Notes: generated by a model not told the origin, from the sequence alone. A stretch of DNA of 64,000 nucleotides from Closterium sp. NIES-65 (GCA_948144175.1 CANXME010001990.1:2232001-2296000), one strand, 5' to 3'; numbered from the stretch's first letter, positions 1 to 9,600 are shown. Translations and numbers: made by a program.

Positions 1-359
1 CGGTGAGTCGCCTGCCATCCTATTCGTGAATTTTGTCACCAGCGCGCACCCATTTGATCGCCGCAACCCTACCGTCAATCACCGCCTCCCACACTCCCTC
101 GCAAATCTACGCGCTCACCGTCACAGCCGCACCAGTTCAAGCGCCCAATCTGTGAGCACATATTAGTCCAAAGGCAAGCTGCAGATTTTATCACAACCAA
201 AGCCTACTCGACTAGTCGTCACAAAGCTTCCTCGCACTTCGAAACCGCTTTTAATCTCTCACCACTGCCTCCCTTAGCCACCCGCACAATATTCGTACCT
301 CCTAGTTCCAGCAGCGATCCCTCTTGACTGCACCCGTTTCCTACTACTACTATCGTCTC
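1..359 (+). other. 5' flank or 5' UTR of the CHRD-like gene
   Basis: No open frame of interest is seen here. The window opens with GGTGAGTCG, a good splice-donor match at about position 3, so the first bases could be the end of an upstream non-coding exon and much of this stretch a 5' UTR intron. Pyrimidine-rich stretches ending in TAG or CAG near 275 and 305-312 could be its acceptor. No TATA box was recognised. The intron idea is inference only. Confidence 0.3.
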
Positions 360-2010
360 ATGGCGCGTTCTCCTCTAGCTTCCTCACTTGTGGCGGTACT
401 GCTTGTAACCGCGCTATTCGCATCATGCGCACAGTCTAGACTCGTCTCCAACGGACTGCTCGGGAACCGCATCCCGAACCGACCAGCTCAAGTCACCAGC
501 ACCATCACTAGTACCGTGTCCGACCTAAAAAACGCGCTGCAAGCGCAAGTCAGTTCATTGGAAGGGGCGCTGACGCAATCGCTCAACAAGCTTGCAACCG
601 CGTTGAACGACAACGCATCCGCGGCGACATTGGCACTTCAAGCGCAGATATCCGCCATCCAGAGCAGCATAGACTCTCTCAACGCACGCATTGCGAACCT
701 CGACCTTATTCTATACCTTAGAATCACGCGACCCGGCGGCGTTGCTCCCCAGACGACTCCTGTCGCACTCCAGTCGCACATCTTGTCGCTAAAAGGCAGC
801 ATCCCCGCTCTCAACAAGCGCGCTACATCGCTCACCACAGACCTGGCTAGCATCCTCCCCAACCTCCGCGCATTGCTGAGTCAGCGAGTGGCGGCGCTCA
901 GTGAGAGGGTGGGTGCACTGAATCTGGACGTGTCGGCGCTCGCTGCGCAGGTGGACGCGCTGATCGCCCCGCTGAGTGACGCCCTTGGCGTGGCGGACCT
1001 CGTGGCTCTGCTGCCGCACCCAGCAGGTCAGCCCCGCAAACTCTAACCCCGCAAACACTAATTCCGAAAAACCCTAATCTCGAAAACCCTACCCCCACAC
1101 ATCCCAACCCCGCAAACCCTTACCCCACAAACCCCACTGTTGATGTGCCCCGACTATGCTTGTGCTCATTCTTGCACCATCTGCTGCTGCTCTTTGTTGC
1201 GCCATCTGCTGCTGCTCTTTGTTGCGCCATCTGCTGCTGCTCTTTGTTGCGCCATCTGTTGCTGCTCTTTGTTGCACCATTTGCTGCTGCTCTTTGTTCC
1301 ACCATTTGCTGCTGCTCTTTGTTGCACCATCTGCTGCTGCTCTTTGTTGCACCATTTGCTGCTGCTCTTTGTTGCATCATCTACTGCTGCTCTTGGGCTA
1401 AATCTCTACTTCTTCTCTTGATGATTCCCATCACTGCAGGCATGCTGCGTGGCGGGCTCACCTCGTGAGAGGGCCTTCTCCCGGTGGGAGCAGCCAACAT
1501 CCAGATCACCAAAATGTAAGCCACGGCTCCTCACTCTCCTCATTCCTGCCTGACGTCATCGCCACATGATTCATTCCACAATATTACTACCACTGCCATC
1601 AGCTCTGACTCTCACAATTGTTCCGCCTAGTACCCTCCAGCTAAGTACTGAAAATGAATATCCCAGCCCCCGCCCCTCTCCCCCCCTCTCCTCACGGCAG
1701 GGGCTCGGCGTACGCAGTGGCATACCAGCTGGTGGCGACAGGCATGGCGGAGGCACCGCAGGCGGCGGCCATCTACAGCGGTAACAGCACGTGCGGCTAG
1801 GCAGCCCCACCCGTGGCGCTGCAGCTGCCCGGCACGTGGCAGCTGCTGAGCTCCGTGTCGTGGTCACTGGCCAATGTGCTCACTGTCGCGCCGGCGGACG
1901 TGGCGCCCGTGCTCAGCGCCATCCAAGCGGGCATCAATGGGCAGCTCTACATTGGCTTCGCGGGCACCAGCAGCAGCTTGTCGGGAAAACTCATTGGTGG
2001 CAGGTTCTGA
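360..2010 (+). CDS. Secreted CHRD-like domain protein gene, three-exon model, probably a pseudogene
   Basis: The start chosen is the ATG at 360, not the in-frame one at 324, because it begins a typical signal peptide: Arg near the N-terminus, a hydrophobic core LLVTALFA, then an Ala/Ser/Cys region. Residues of about 45-215 are Leu/Ala/Gln/Ser-rich with heptad-like spacing (for example LQAQVSSLEGAL), suggesting a coiled coil. My model joins 360-1026 (donor CAG|GTCAGC), 1470-1515 (donor AAAAT|GTAAGC) and 1701-2010 (acceptor CTCACGGCAG after a pyrimidine tract). The lengths sum to 1023 nt and the phases agree. The alternative acceptor at 1439/1440 puts a TGA in frame. In exon 3 a TAG at 1798-1800 interrupts the frame although coding-like sequence goes on to the TGA at 2008-2010. 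No in-phase intron that removes it was found, so this is a pseudogene, a truncated product or a base error. Secretion is inferred from the signal peptide. Confidence 0.45.
1027..1469 (+). other. Candidate intron 1 of the CHRD-like gene
   Basis: This stretch runs from GTCAGC at 1027 to GAG at 1469. Its first 110 bases hold loose repeats of AACCC..CAAA and AAACCCTA type. Most of the rest is the 25-bp minisatellite at 1176-1398. The reading frames seen here in all three plus frames come from the repeat and are not genes. Confidence 0.4.
1176..1398 (+). repeat. 25-bp minisatellite, about nine copies
   Basis: The unit is about ACCATCTGCTGCTGCTCTTT followed by GTTGC, 25 bases, repeated about nine times with small changes (gcgccat or gcaccat, ctg or ttg). 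The last copy, near 1376-1398, is degenerate. Because 25 is not a multiple of three, every plus frame stays open and gives Leu/Cys-rich false ORFs. Confidence 0.9.
1701..2010 (+). other. CHRD-like domain exon
   Basis: This is the last exon of the model at 360-2010. The translation has the order expected of a CHRD domain: a beta-strand segment YAVAYQLVATGM, then AAAIYSG, then PVALQLPG, and at the end a segment SAIQAGINGQLYIGFAG followed by SGKLIGG, which parallels the family's closing AI.AG..YV.VHT..PGGEIRG pattern. CHRD domains are known from chordin and from secreted proteins of bacteria, algae and plants, and their exact role is often unknown. The in-frame TAG at 1798-1800 lies in the middle of the domain. 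The assignment rests on pattern memory and not on a profile search. Confidence 0.4.
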
Positions 2011-2962
2011 CGGAAAAGGGGAATAGGAGATGGATGCACGAGGTGATCGGAGGGAAAGGAGAGTCGGTGACAAGAGTGGCGAGGACACGTGCGGCAACAG
2101 GAAGAACAGCGCGGTAGTAGTCAGAGATAGGAGTGGGGGGGGCTGTGACAGAGGACCGAGGAGGAGACGGGAGAACGGACACATGAGAAGGAGAACGACG
2201 ACGAGACGAACAAAGGAGGGCAGTGTGGAGGTCAGTAACAGGGGACGAGTGACGAGCACGCGGAGGACAAAGGGTGATCAAGTCGCGACAGACAGAAGGA
2301 GGAGGAGACTGAGGAGGAGGAGAAGACCAGACCGCCGGACGATCGTGAGGAGGAGGCAACGGAGGAACAAACACAGGAGGAGACAAGGAGCGGACAGAAA
2401 GAGAGGAGGAAAGGCCAAGGGCCCGCAGGCCACTCACAGGTGGGAACAACTGCCGCTCCAGAGGAAGCTGCGGGGGCGGCTGCAGCTGCTGCTGCTGCGG
2501 CTGCGGCGGCGGCTGCGGCTGCTGCTGCTGTTGCTGCTGCTGTTGCTCCTGCTGCTGCTCCAGAAGGTCCAGCATCCGCAGCTCCTGCCGCTCCCTCTCC
2601 AACCGCTCCTGCTCCTCATGCTCATGCCGACGAGCAGCTTGGAGACGCGTGTCGTGGCGGTGGGGAGGCGGAGTGGACTCCGCAGAACCAGGGTCTCCAG
2701 CTCCAGCCTCCTCAGACTCAGCACCCCCAGGATCAGCACCGCTAGTGCCAGGACCTCCAACTCCAGCACCCCCAGAACTAGCACCGCCAGTGCCAGCACC
2801 TCCAACTCTAGCACCCCCAGAACCAGCGCCACCTACGCCAGCACCCCCAGCTCCAGCACCCCCAGAGCTAGCGCCATCTGCGCCAGCACCTCCAGCTCCA
2901 GTACCCCGCGACCGAGCACCCCCAGCGGCTGCACCTCCAGCTCCAATACCAACAGAGTCCAC
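1991..2962 (-). pseudogene. E1 integrase-RT linker remnant
   Basis: An open frame rich in GGAGAGGA-type repeats, then a Pro/Gln-rich stretch and the conserved tail that leads toward reverse transcriptase in related copies (RVLATLVTD). This is the variable linker of the beta-group polyprotein. The last few codons of the open frame run into flanking sequence. No function of its own is assigned. Confidence 0.6.
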
Positions 2963-3232
2963 AGTAGCCTGTCGTGGAAGTGCCGAAGGCTGCTGAGGGG
3001 ACTGTGAGGAGGACTACGGAAAGGGAGACACTACCTGACGCGCGGCCGAGGGTAGAGGGGTAGCGTGGGACACACCAGACGGGGCAGGACCAGGGGGGGG
3101 GGGGTACCGGAGGAGCGGGAGCAGGAGGAGGAGAGGGTGCGAGGAAAAGAGGGGGAGGGGGTACCGGGAGACCTCGACAGGGGTACCGGGTGTAGTAGGA
3201 CACGGACTCGTCAAACCGGACGTCACGAGAGT

Positions 3233-4792
3233 CTAGGAACTGGTGGAGGGAGGGTGGTAAAAGGACCAGTCGGCAGAGTCCACTGGGAAACCAAGGAAGA
3301 CACAGGAGACGGCGCGTGCCGAGAGCTTGTCCGCGGAGGTGTCGCGAACAAGCGCAAGGCAGCCCCAGACTCGAATGGCCGACCCGACACCAGGGGAACC
3401 AGTCCAAAGACTGGTCGGTGAAGCCTCGGGCCGCGAGACACGCGGCTGGAGGTTCAGCTGGTGTGCGGCGTAGCGAACCGCGTGGGGCCACAGAAAATGG
3501 AGCGCACGGGCATGGATCATGGACGTGCGGGCGATGTCCATGACCAAGCCTATGCGGCGCTCAGCAACCCCATTCTGCTGTGGGGACTCAGGCAGCGTCC
3601 AGGACAGGGTGATGCCCTGTTTGCCGCAAAATCCGCCGAGAATGCCGGAGCAAAACTCGCCCCCACGGTCGGAGTGGAGACAACTGACTCGACGACCACG
3701 AGTGCCCTCAGTGGCTAGAAGCCACCTGATTCGCGTAGCAGTCACCTCAGACTTCTTCGCAAGAGGGAACACTGTGGTGTACCTGGAGAAGTCGTCGACG
3801 ACCACCAGAAAGTAATGCTCCCTCCCAGACCCCTGCGTCGGGGCAGGGCCCCAGACGTCCAAGTGGAGAGTCTCGAAGGGAGCGGTGGCTGGACGAAGGG
3901 AGGAGGAGTGGGGAGTGGCGCGTAAGCGACCAGCGACGCAAGGAGAGCAAGGAGGGGCAAGCGAGAGAGGGAGCGACGAGAAGGTGCGTGGGAGACCAAT
4001 GACGAGTCCCTGACTGAGCATGCCACGAAGGCGAGGGATCGACGGGTGGCCAAGACGGTGGTGCCACGGGACGGTGCGGTGGGCGAGAGAGCGACAGGAG
4101 CAAGACGCGGCGACTGGACTGGACACAGCGACAGGACTGGACACGACTATCTGGCTAGGCACAGCAACTGGACTGGGGACCTGGGCCGGAGGGGACGCAA
4201 CGACCTGAGGGGAGGAAGCGACCGTGGAGCGCTCGGTGTGGAGAACGTAGAGACCGGAGCGGGGCTCCCTGGCGAACGTGGCCAGAACAGCACCTGTGGT
4301 AGCGTCAGTACAGACTGCAATCTGCCCACCCCCCACGAAGGTAAGTGTGATCCCCCTGTCCTGGAGGTATCCAACACCCACCAAGTTCCGAGTGAACGAG
4401 GGGATGTGGAGGCCACCCAGGACACCAGAGGGGACCACAGGGCACGGGAGGGTGGTGGAGCTACGCGCAATGGCTGGTCCAGAGGTAGGATCAGCCAGAG
4501 CCACCGACACAGGTGTGAGCAGTGGCGTAAGGGTCGTGTGGTCGCGGAAGAAGCATTGAGACGCGCCCGAGTCCAACGTGAACGAAAGAGAGGCCTCAGC
4601 CGGTGGGTCACCTGACCCAGTCGCTACACAAGCACCTAGAGTAGCAACACAAGCACCTAAGCTAGACAGGCACAAGGCTACACTAGCAGGAGGCAAGCAG
4701 GCTAACCTACGAACACGCAAGCACCGAGATCCATCAGCACTAAAGTCAGCATCAACATACAAAGCATGCTGACGCGCATCGTCCATGGACAA
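3233..4792 (-). pseudogene. pol: E1 protease and integrase remnant
   Basis: A 519-codon frame with, in order, the aspartic protease motif LDSGAS, the gag-pre-integrase zinc-binding region HHRLGHPS followed by CSPC, and the integrase core with LHLDVWGP, HSDRGGEF and NGVAERRIG, the usual D, D and E segments. This gene order (protease, integrase, then RT) is diagnostic of Ty1/copia. It belongs to a broken element. Confidence 0.85.
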
Positions 4793-5179
4793 AGCAAATA
4801 CATCAATCTTACGGGCTAACAGACAAGACCAGCGAGGCGTGACCGCCAGAGGGCCCCAACGAGCCCGGTAGAGGTCGTCGAGGCGGCAGAAGCACCGCGC
4901 GGCAGAGTGGTCGTCGCGACCACAGAGACAGGGGCTACTCGGCTCGGTGACGCACCAGTGGGTGCACGGGCCAGCGTCACGGCGAGGGGGACGAGGGGCC
5001 CAGCTGGAAGTACTGCTGCTGGGGCTGGTGCTCCCAGGGCCTCCCGGACCCCACTGTGGCGGGGGACCCCAGTGCTGCTGCGGACCCCACTACAGCGGGG
5101 GCCCCCACTGCTGGAACTGCTGCGGCGCCTGCTGGTGCTGCTGTCCCTACTACTGCTGCTGTCCGTGCTGTGGCAGGTG

Positions 5180-6238
5180 CTACTGTGGCTGCTGCTGCTG
5201 GGGGGGAACGCCCCCACTGGTCGGGCCACCACCTGTGGGCGGGCGTGTCTGTCCAGCACCTCCTCCAAGCCCCCCTCCCCCAGGTGCACCACCGCCGCCG
5301 CCGCCGCCTCCGCCACCACCGGCGCTCCCACCTCCACCGCCACCTCCACCGCCGCCTCCACCGCCTCCACCTCCCCCCTTCCCGCCCTTCTTGCCACTCT
5401 TGCCCTGTTTCTGCCGGTCTGCGGCAGAAACGGAAGCGGTGTCCTCAGAGACCGACACAGCAGCAGAAGCGCGGGTAGCGGTGAAAGTGGGAAGTTGAGG
5501 GGCGGCACACCCCGCAAAGAGACGGGGGGCCACCGCATCAGTGGCGGAGGCAACGGTGAGGAGACTGCTCTCGATGGTCCCTAGAGCAGTCTCTAGGAGG
5601 TCGATAGTGAGCTCAGTGGGGTGCTTCTGAAGAAGCGCGTCGCGGGCAATGGCAAGGCGGTCAGGGAGGCGGGTGACAAACCAGTGCACAGTGAGCCACA
5701 TGGGGGGGGGGGGAGCAACAAGGAGCTGTGCGTCGGTACAGGCAGCACGGAAACCGGCGTCAAGCAAGCGGAGGTGAGACACGAGATCGGAAACAGTCGC
5801 AAATGAGCCTAGGTCGGGAAACACAAACGGCATGAGGAGGCGACTGAGGGAGGCAAAAGAGGGGGTGGAGTAGCGGGCAACAATAGCATCCCACACCCCC
5901 TGGGCTGTCTCCACCTGGTCAAAGTGGGCGGCCTCAGTTGGGGGGAGAAGCTCCGACAGTGTGAGAGCGGCGGCAACGTCACGCGAGTGCCACACGTCCC
6001 TGGCCAGGACCCGACGGTCGTACTCCGCCTGGGCCGTAGGGGTCGGCTCCGGGGTGGTAGGCAGGGCGGCGGGGGACGAAGGGGCCTGTAGGGCACCAGA
6101 CGCATGAGCCCACAGAGTGGCGCCGTCCTGTCGCTGGCTGGTGAGGAAGCGCGTGGTCTGGCGCTGCCAGGTGCCGAACTCTACCGGGTGTCCCTCCGCA
6201 TCGAAACGGAGGCGACGAGACTCCATAACGGAAGACAT
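5180..6238 (-). pseudogene. gag: E1 Gag with glycine-run tail
   Basis: A 352-codon frame starting at the ATG at 6238. The N-terminal 230 residues resemble copia-type Gag (UBN2-like), with RLRFDAEGHPVEFGTWQRQ near the start. The C-terminal third is nearly all glycine with a few Ser, Ala and Pro. The same layout is seen in the Gags of E6 (23612-24781) and E8. Gag normally packs the element's RNA into cytoplasmic particles. Confidence 0.75.
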
Positions 6239-6574
6239 GCTCGAGGCGGCTGGAGCACGGCGGAGGCTGAGCTAAGAACGAGGAGGACGGCTATTGAGGG
6301 CGAGAGACGCCAGGTGGAACGCTACGAGTGAACCGATAGCGGAAGGAGCAAACGAGGTGAGGCGGAGAAAGGCTAGGGACGCCAGGGACGGAGCGACTAG
6401 GAGCTAGGGAGGATTCGGCGCTACGGCTAGCTACCGGAGGTATGAGTGGCTGCCAGCCGCTGAGGTGAAGGCCAGTGACCAGGATGGGGAGGGCCCGGGA
6501 AACAGGGCGGAGGAGGGGTGAAAACGGTCACGTGCCGAGGGTAGTTGCGGATCAGGCGGGCTAGGGTGATGCTG

Positions 6575-6745
6575 ACGGTGGGAATAGGCGCGAGGGCGGT
6601 TTTGACGGTGGGAATGGGCGAGAGAGCGGTTTTGACGGTGGGAATGGGCGGGAGGGCGGTTTTGACGGTGGGAATGGGCGGGGAGGGCGGTTTGACGGTG
6701 GGAATGGGCAGGGAGGGTTGTTTTGACGGTGGGAAATGGCGGGGG
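6575..6745 (-). repeat. 30-bp tandem repeat in E1 leader
   Basis: About six copies of a unit of the form GACGGTGGGAATGGGCGGGA followed by GGGCGGTTTT. It lies between the E1 LTR and gag. Confidence 0.85.
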
Positions 6746-6819
6746 GAGGGCGCGACGGTATAGGATTGGGGCGTGGGCGACGGGCTAGGCGCGGAGGGCG
6801 AGGGGCAGGGCGTAGGGGC

Positions 6820-7180
6820 GCCGCGACGAGCTGGGGCAGCGCCTACGGGCTACGCGCTGGCTAGGGGCAAGGCGCACGGGCGCCGCGACGGGCTGGAACA
6901 GGGCTTACGGGTGTCGCAACGGGCTGGGGCAGGGCCTACGGGCGTCGCGACGGGCTGAGGCAGGGCCTACGGGCGACGCCACGGGCTGGGGCAGGGCCTA
7001 CGGGCGTTGAGTCGGGCTGGGGCAGGGCCTACGAGCGTCGCGACGGGCTGGGGCAGGGCCTACGGGCGTCGCGATGGGCTGAGGCAGGGCCTACGGGCGT
7101 CGCGACGGGCTCGGGCAGGGCCTACGGGTGCCGCGACAGGCTAAGGCAGGGCCTACGGGCGTCGCGCGGGCTAGGGGCAG
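6820..7180 (-). repeat. 31-bp tandem repeat in E1 leader
   Basis: About eleven copies of a unit of the form GGGCTGGGGCAGGGCCTACG followed by GGCGTCGCGAC. Several runs of three or four G per unit fall on the plus strand, the antisense strand of E1. Confidence 0.85.
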
Positions 7181-7184
7181 GGCG

Positions 7185-7385
7185 CAGGCTAGGCGCGCGA
7201 AGGGGCGCGTTAAGGGGGGCGGGCTGAGGGCCACGCTAAGGGGCGCGGGCTAGGAGCGCGAGTGCGCAACAACCTCGGAGGGCGCGGAGGGTGCGGAGGG
7301 CGCTAGGCGCGACGGAGGGCGCGGAGGGTGCGGAGGGCGCTAGGCGCGACGGAGGGCGCGGAGGGCGCTAGGTGCACGGAGGACT
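7185..7385 (-). repeat. Short GC-rich repeats in E1 leader
   Basis: Imperfect repeats such as GCGGAGGGCGCTAGGCGCGA and GGGGCGCG, continuing the repeat leader toward the LTR. No gene is seen. Confidence 0.6.
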
Positions 7386-7407
7386 AGGCTAGGAACGTAA
7401 CTACTCG

Positions 7408-7544
7408 TGATAGAATCTCAAACAGTGAACGCAACGGAATGGTTGGAATAGAAACGAATGGGGTACAAATAAGCAACCCTAGAAGCTGTACCCCCTAGAG
7501 TGCAACTCACTACAGCCTATCACATCAATGTGCAACATTTGTCA
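7408..7544 (-). repeat. E1 5' LTR
   Basis: This runs TGATAGAATC to ATTTGTCA on the plus strand (137 bp) and matches the layout of other beta-group LTRs: the core gggtacaaat..gcaaccctag..gtaccccc..tacagcctat is shared with the LTRs at 37371-37504 and 45055-45175. No clear tRNA primer site was seen beside it. Confidence 0.65.
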
Positions 7545-8069
7545 CGTCACCCCCCGGATAAGCCCCCATGGGGGGGTATAACAAAACATGTTTTTGTAGG
7601 GGGGTGGGCTTATAGGTAATCGAGGATTTTTATAAGCGCCGGGGCTTATATTATGACATATATGGAATCTAGTTGTTTTCACTCCAAATTGTTCATCTTG
7701 TCATTGCGATTTCAATCGAGTGAAGATCATAGAGGGTTGTGAACAAGAATCTCGCGTAAGTTTGCAAGCTGCCAACACACACAGTCATAATGAGTCATTT
7801 CGCCCCATGACAGCTCATTCTGACTGGACGCGCAGTCAATGAGTCGCGCGAGGGTGAAGGGTCGAAATTTCAAAATGTCATGATGCAAATAGTGTGTTTC
7901 CCTACAGAGATTCTAGTATCTTTATAAAAACTAATACAAATGGTGGCTCTTATAAACCGAAAGCCATTTGGGTATACGCTTATAATCGAGGAGGGGATAT
8001 AAGCGCCAAACGCCAATTACAAGCGCCAGGCGCTTATCCCAGGGTGGCGCTTATATTCGGGGGATGACG
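7545..8069. mobile_element. Candidate MITE (non-autonomous DNA transposon)
   Basis: The ends are inverted repeats: CGTCACCCCCCGGATAAGCC at the left and, reading the other strand from the right end, CGTCATCCCCCGAATATAAG. Inside, subterminal copies of ataagcgcc or ggcgcttata occur on both sides (about 7630-7655 and 7980-8055). The element is about 525 bp and AT-richer than its neighbours, with no transposase frame. The TIR style is reminiscent of pogo/Tc1-mariner-like MITEs, but a clean target repeat is not visible: TA follows the right end and no matching TA precedes the left. The superfamily is uncertain. Confidence 0.55.
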
Positions 8070-8255
8070 GTATCTCTTCATATTCCTTGTATTCTTATAA
8101 AAACCTTGAGTCTCCTTGTTTTAATCAATCTACTTTGCCCTCACATACCAGCGCAAGGTGGTTCAAGGACTTATCACTACACGCTTCCGCTATTATATTT
8201 TTCCTACCCAGAGTTTAGTCCTGCAAAGATCCTAAGGGCATTTCTCAGCCCAACA
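8070..8255 (+). repeat. E2 5' LTR (3' part only)
   Basis: This corresponds to 42688-42873, the end of the right LTR, and finishes with CAGCCCAACA. Its upstream part is replaced by the candidate MITE. The primer site TGGTATCAGAGC follows at 8256, the standard complement of initiator Met tRNA used by copia elements. Confidence 0.85.
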
Positions 8256-8317
8256 TGGTATCAGAGCTATCAGGGCAAACTCAACTACTTCCAAGACACC
8301 TACAACATCAGAAGGCA

Positions 8318-8374
8318 TGGCAACGCAGAAGGAGAGAAGCTCCTCTAACGGCTCTCCCGGTACTACTCCTACTC
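8318..8374 (+). pseudogene. gag: E2 gag, first codons
   Basis: ATGGCAACGCAGAAGGAGAG opens the Gag (MATQKERSS). The same start is found in E3 (at 17111 on the minus strand). The frame is cut here by E3, and gag sequence resumes at 17618. Confidence 0.75.
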
Positions 8375-8819
8375 TGTTGGGCTGAGAAAAAGCCCTTAGG
8401 ATCATTGCAGGACTAAATTCTGAGTAGGACAATGTAATAGCGGAAGTGTTTCAATGAGAAGTTTGTGAACCACCTTGCGCTGGTACGTGAGGGCAAAGTA
8501 GATTGATTAAAACAAAGAGATACAAGATATTATAAAAGTACAAGGAATACGAAGAGATACAGTTAATAACCGTTTTACCATTGTTGTTGCGGTTCGATAC
8601 AGTGACGACTCGTGCAACTACTCAATAGCGAGTCAGTTGTTTGTCCTTGCTGTCGCGCTGTACTTGTCAGGTCAAAGGTCGCTGACCTTTGACTTTTGCG
8701 TAACCTCCAGCAGTTGTTCAACCTCCGAGGATTGACTCGCTAATGCTTTGATATGTTTCGCTTCGCTTCTGACTTATTGTTTCGACATGACAAAGGCGCT
8801 AAATCAATTGTTTCCAACA
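8375..8819 (-). repeat. E3 3' LTR
   Basis: TGTTGGGCTG to TTTCCAACA, 445 bp, with TG..CA ends. Partner of 17173-17617. Confidence 0.9.
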
Positions 8820-8865
8820 CTCCCCTTCGCTTCTGGAGTGTCGCTGCTGGTGACGTGGCTTTGTC

Positions 8866-9092
8866 TGTCAAAATGATATATAATTCTATATATTGTTCTA
8901 TAATTGTCTGTAGTGTAGAATACTGTAGTCATATAAATTTCTGTTTGGTGGTGCACCTTTCTTCATTCTTGCTTATTTGTACTACTCGCTCTATAGTGAA
9001 CAACCTCTTTTGTTGGTGAAACTTCTCTCTCGCTACTCTCGTCTTCCTAAAAACCTGGCCATGGCGCCTAAGATTAATCTACTCTTCTGACA
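8866..9092 (+). repeat. E4 5' LTR
   Basis: TGTCAAAATG to TTCTGACA, 227 bp, followed by a tRNA primer site. Confidence 0.85.
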
Positions 9093-9169
9093 TGGTATTA
9101 GAGCTGGTTCCCTCCTGGGACTGTTCCTTCCTTGGGTCCACCATTGAAAATTTTTTCTGACCGACGCGC

Positions 9170-9600
9170 GAGTCGCCCCTGCCCAAGGCGCGCCCTGTGG
9201 GCCGCCCTCTCGTCGCGTCCCCTGCCCTTAGCGGCCCGTCGCTCCCTTCTAGAGGCCCCTCTCACGGCCCCTCGCGCCACCCCTAGCGGCCCCGTCGTCG
9301 TCCTTAGCGGCCCCATCGCCACCCTTCGCGGCCTCGTTTCCGCCCCTAGCGGCCCCGTCGCCGCCCTTTGCGGCCCCGTTGCCGCCCTTCGAGGCCCCTT
9401 GCAGCTTCTTTGCGGCCGCGTCGCCGCCCCTAGCGGCCCCGTCGCCGCCCTTCGCGGCCCCGTCGCCACCCCTAGCGGCTCGTCGCAGCCCCTATCGGCC
9501 CCATCGCTGCCTCCAGCGGCCCCGTCGCCGCCCCTTGCGGCCCCGTCACCGCCCGTTTCGGCCCTGCCTCGACCCTGCCCCGGCCCCGCCCCGGCCATGC
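9170..9600 (+). repeat. GC-rich repeats in E4 leader
   Basis: Repeats of the form CCCTAGCGGCCCCGTCGCCG. The preceding bases (gaccgacgcgcgagtcgcccctgc and similar) resemble the start of the E6 leader near 22555, linking E4 to the beta group. Long frames here are repeat artefacts. Confidence 0.7.

Larger units (their letters stand above)
2011..7544 (-). mobile_element. E1: broken Ty1/copia element (beta group)
   Basis: E1 reads on the minus strand. From its 5' side (right) it has an LTR at 7408-7544, a long GC-rich repeat leader, gag, protease plus integrase, and part of the linker that precedes reverse transcriptase. It stops abruptly at about 2011, directly beside the stop codon of the CHRD-like gene. 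No reverse transcriptase, RNase H or second LTR is present. It is a broken fossil with at least several breaks. Lacking a second LTR it cannot be dated by LTR comparison. Confidence 0.85.

Noticed and set aside
1089-1468. Overlapping Cys/Leu-rich and Gln-rich frames on both strands
   Set aside because: They are translations of the 25-bp minisatellite in several frames.
1440-1515. Exon 2 starting at 1440 after TCACTGCAG
   Set aside because: The acceptor is good, but the phase-compatible frame meets a TGA at 1466-1468; starting at 1470 keeps the frame open and joins in phase.
1781-1800. A 20-base intron (GTAACA to TAG) that would remove the in-frame stop
   Set aside because: It is too short for a spliceosomal intron and its removal would shift the frame.
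2030-3007. Arg-rich and Leu-rich plus-strand frames opposite the E1 linker
   Set aside because: They are the antisense of repeat-coding sequence, and the copia motifs lie on the minus strand.
6575-7385. Regular direct repeats that might suggest a CRISPR array
   Set aside because: The units follow each other with no unique spacers, the genome is eukaryotic, and the place is a retroelement leader.
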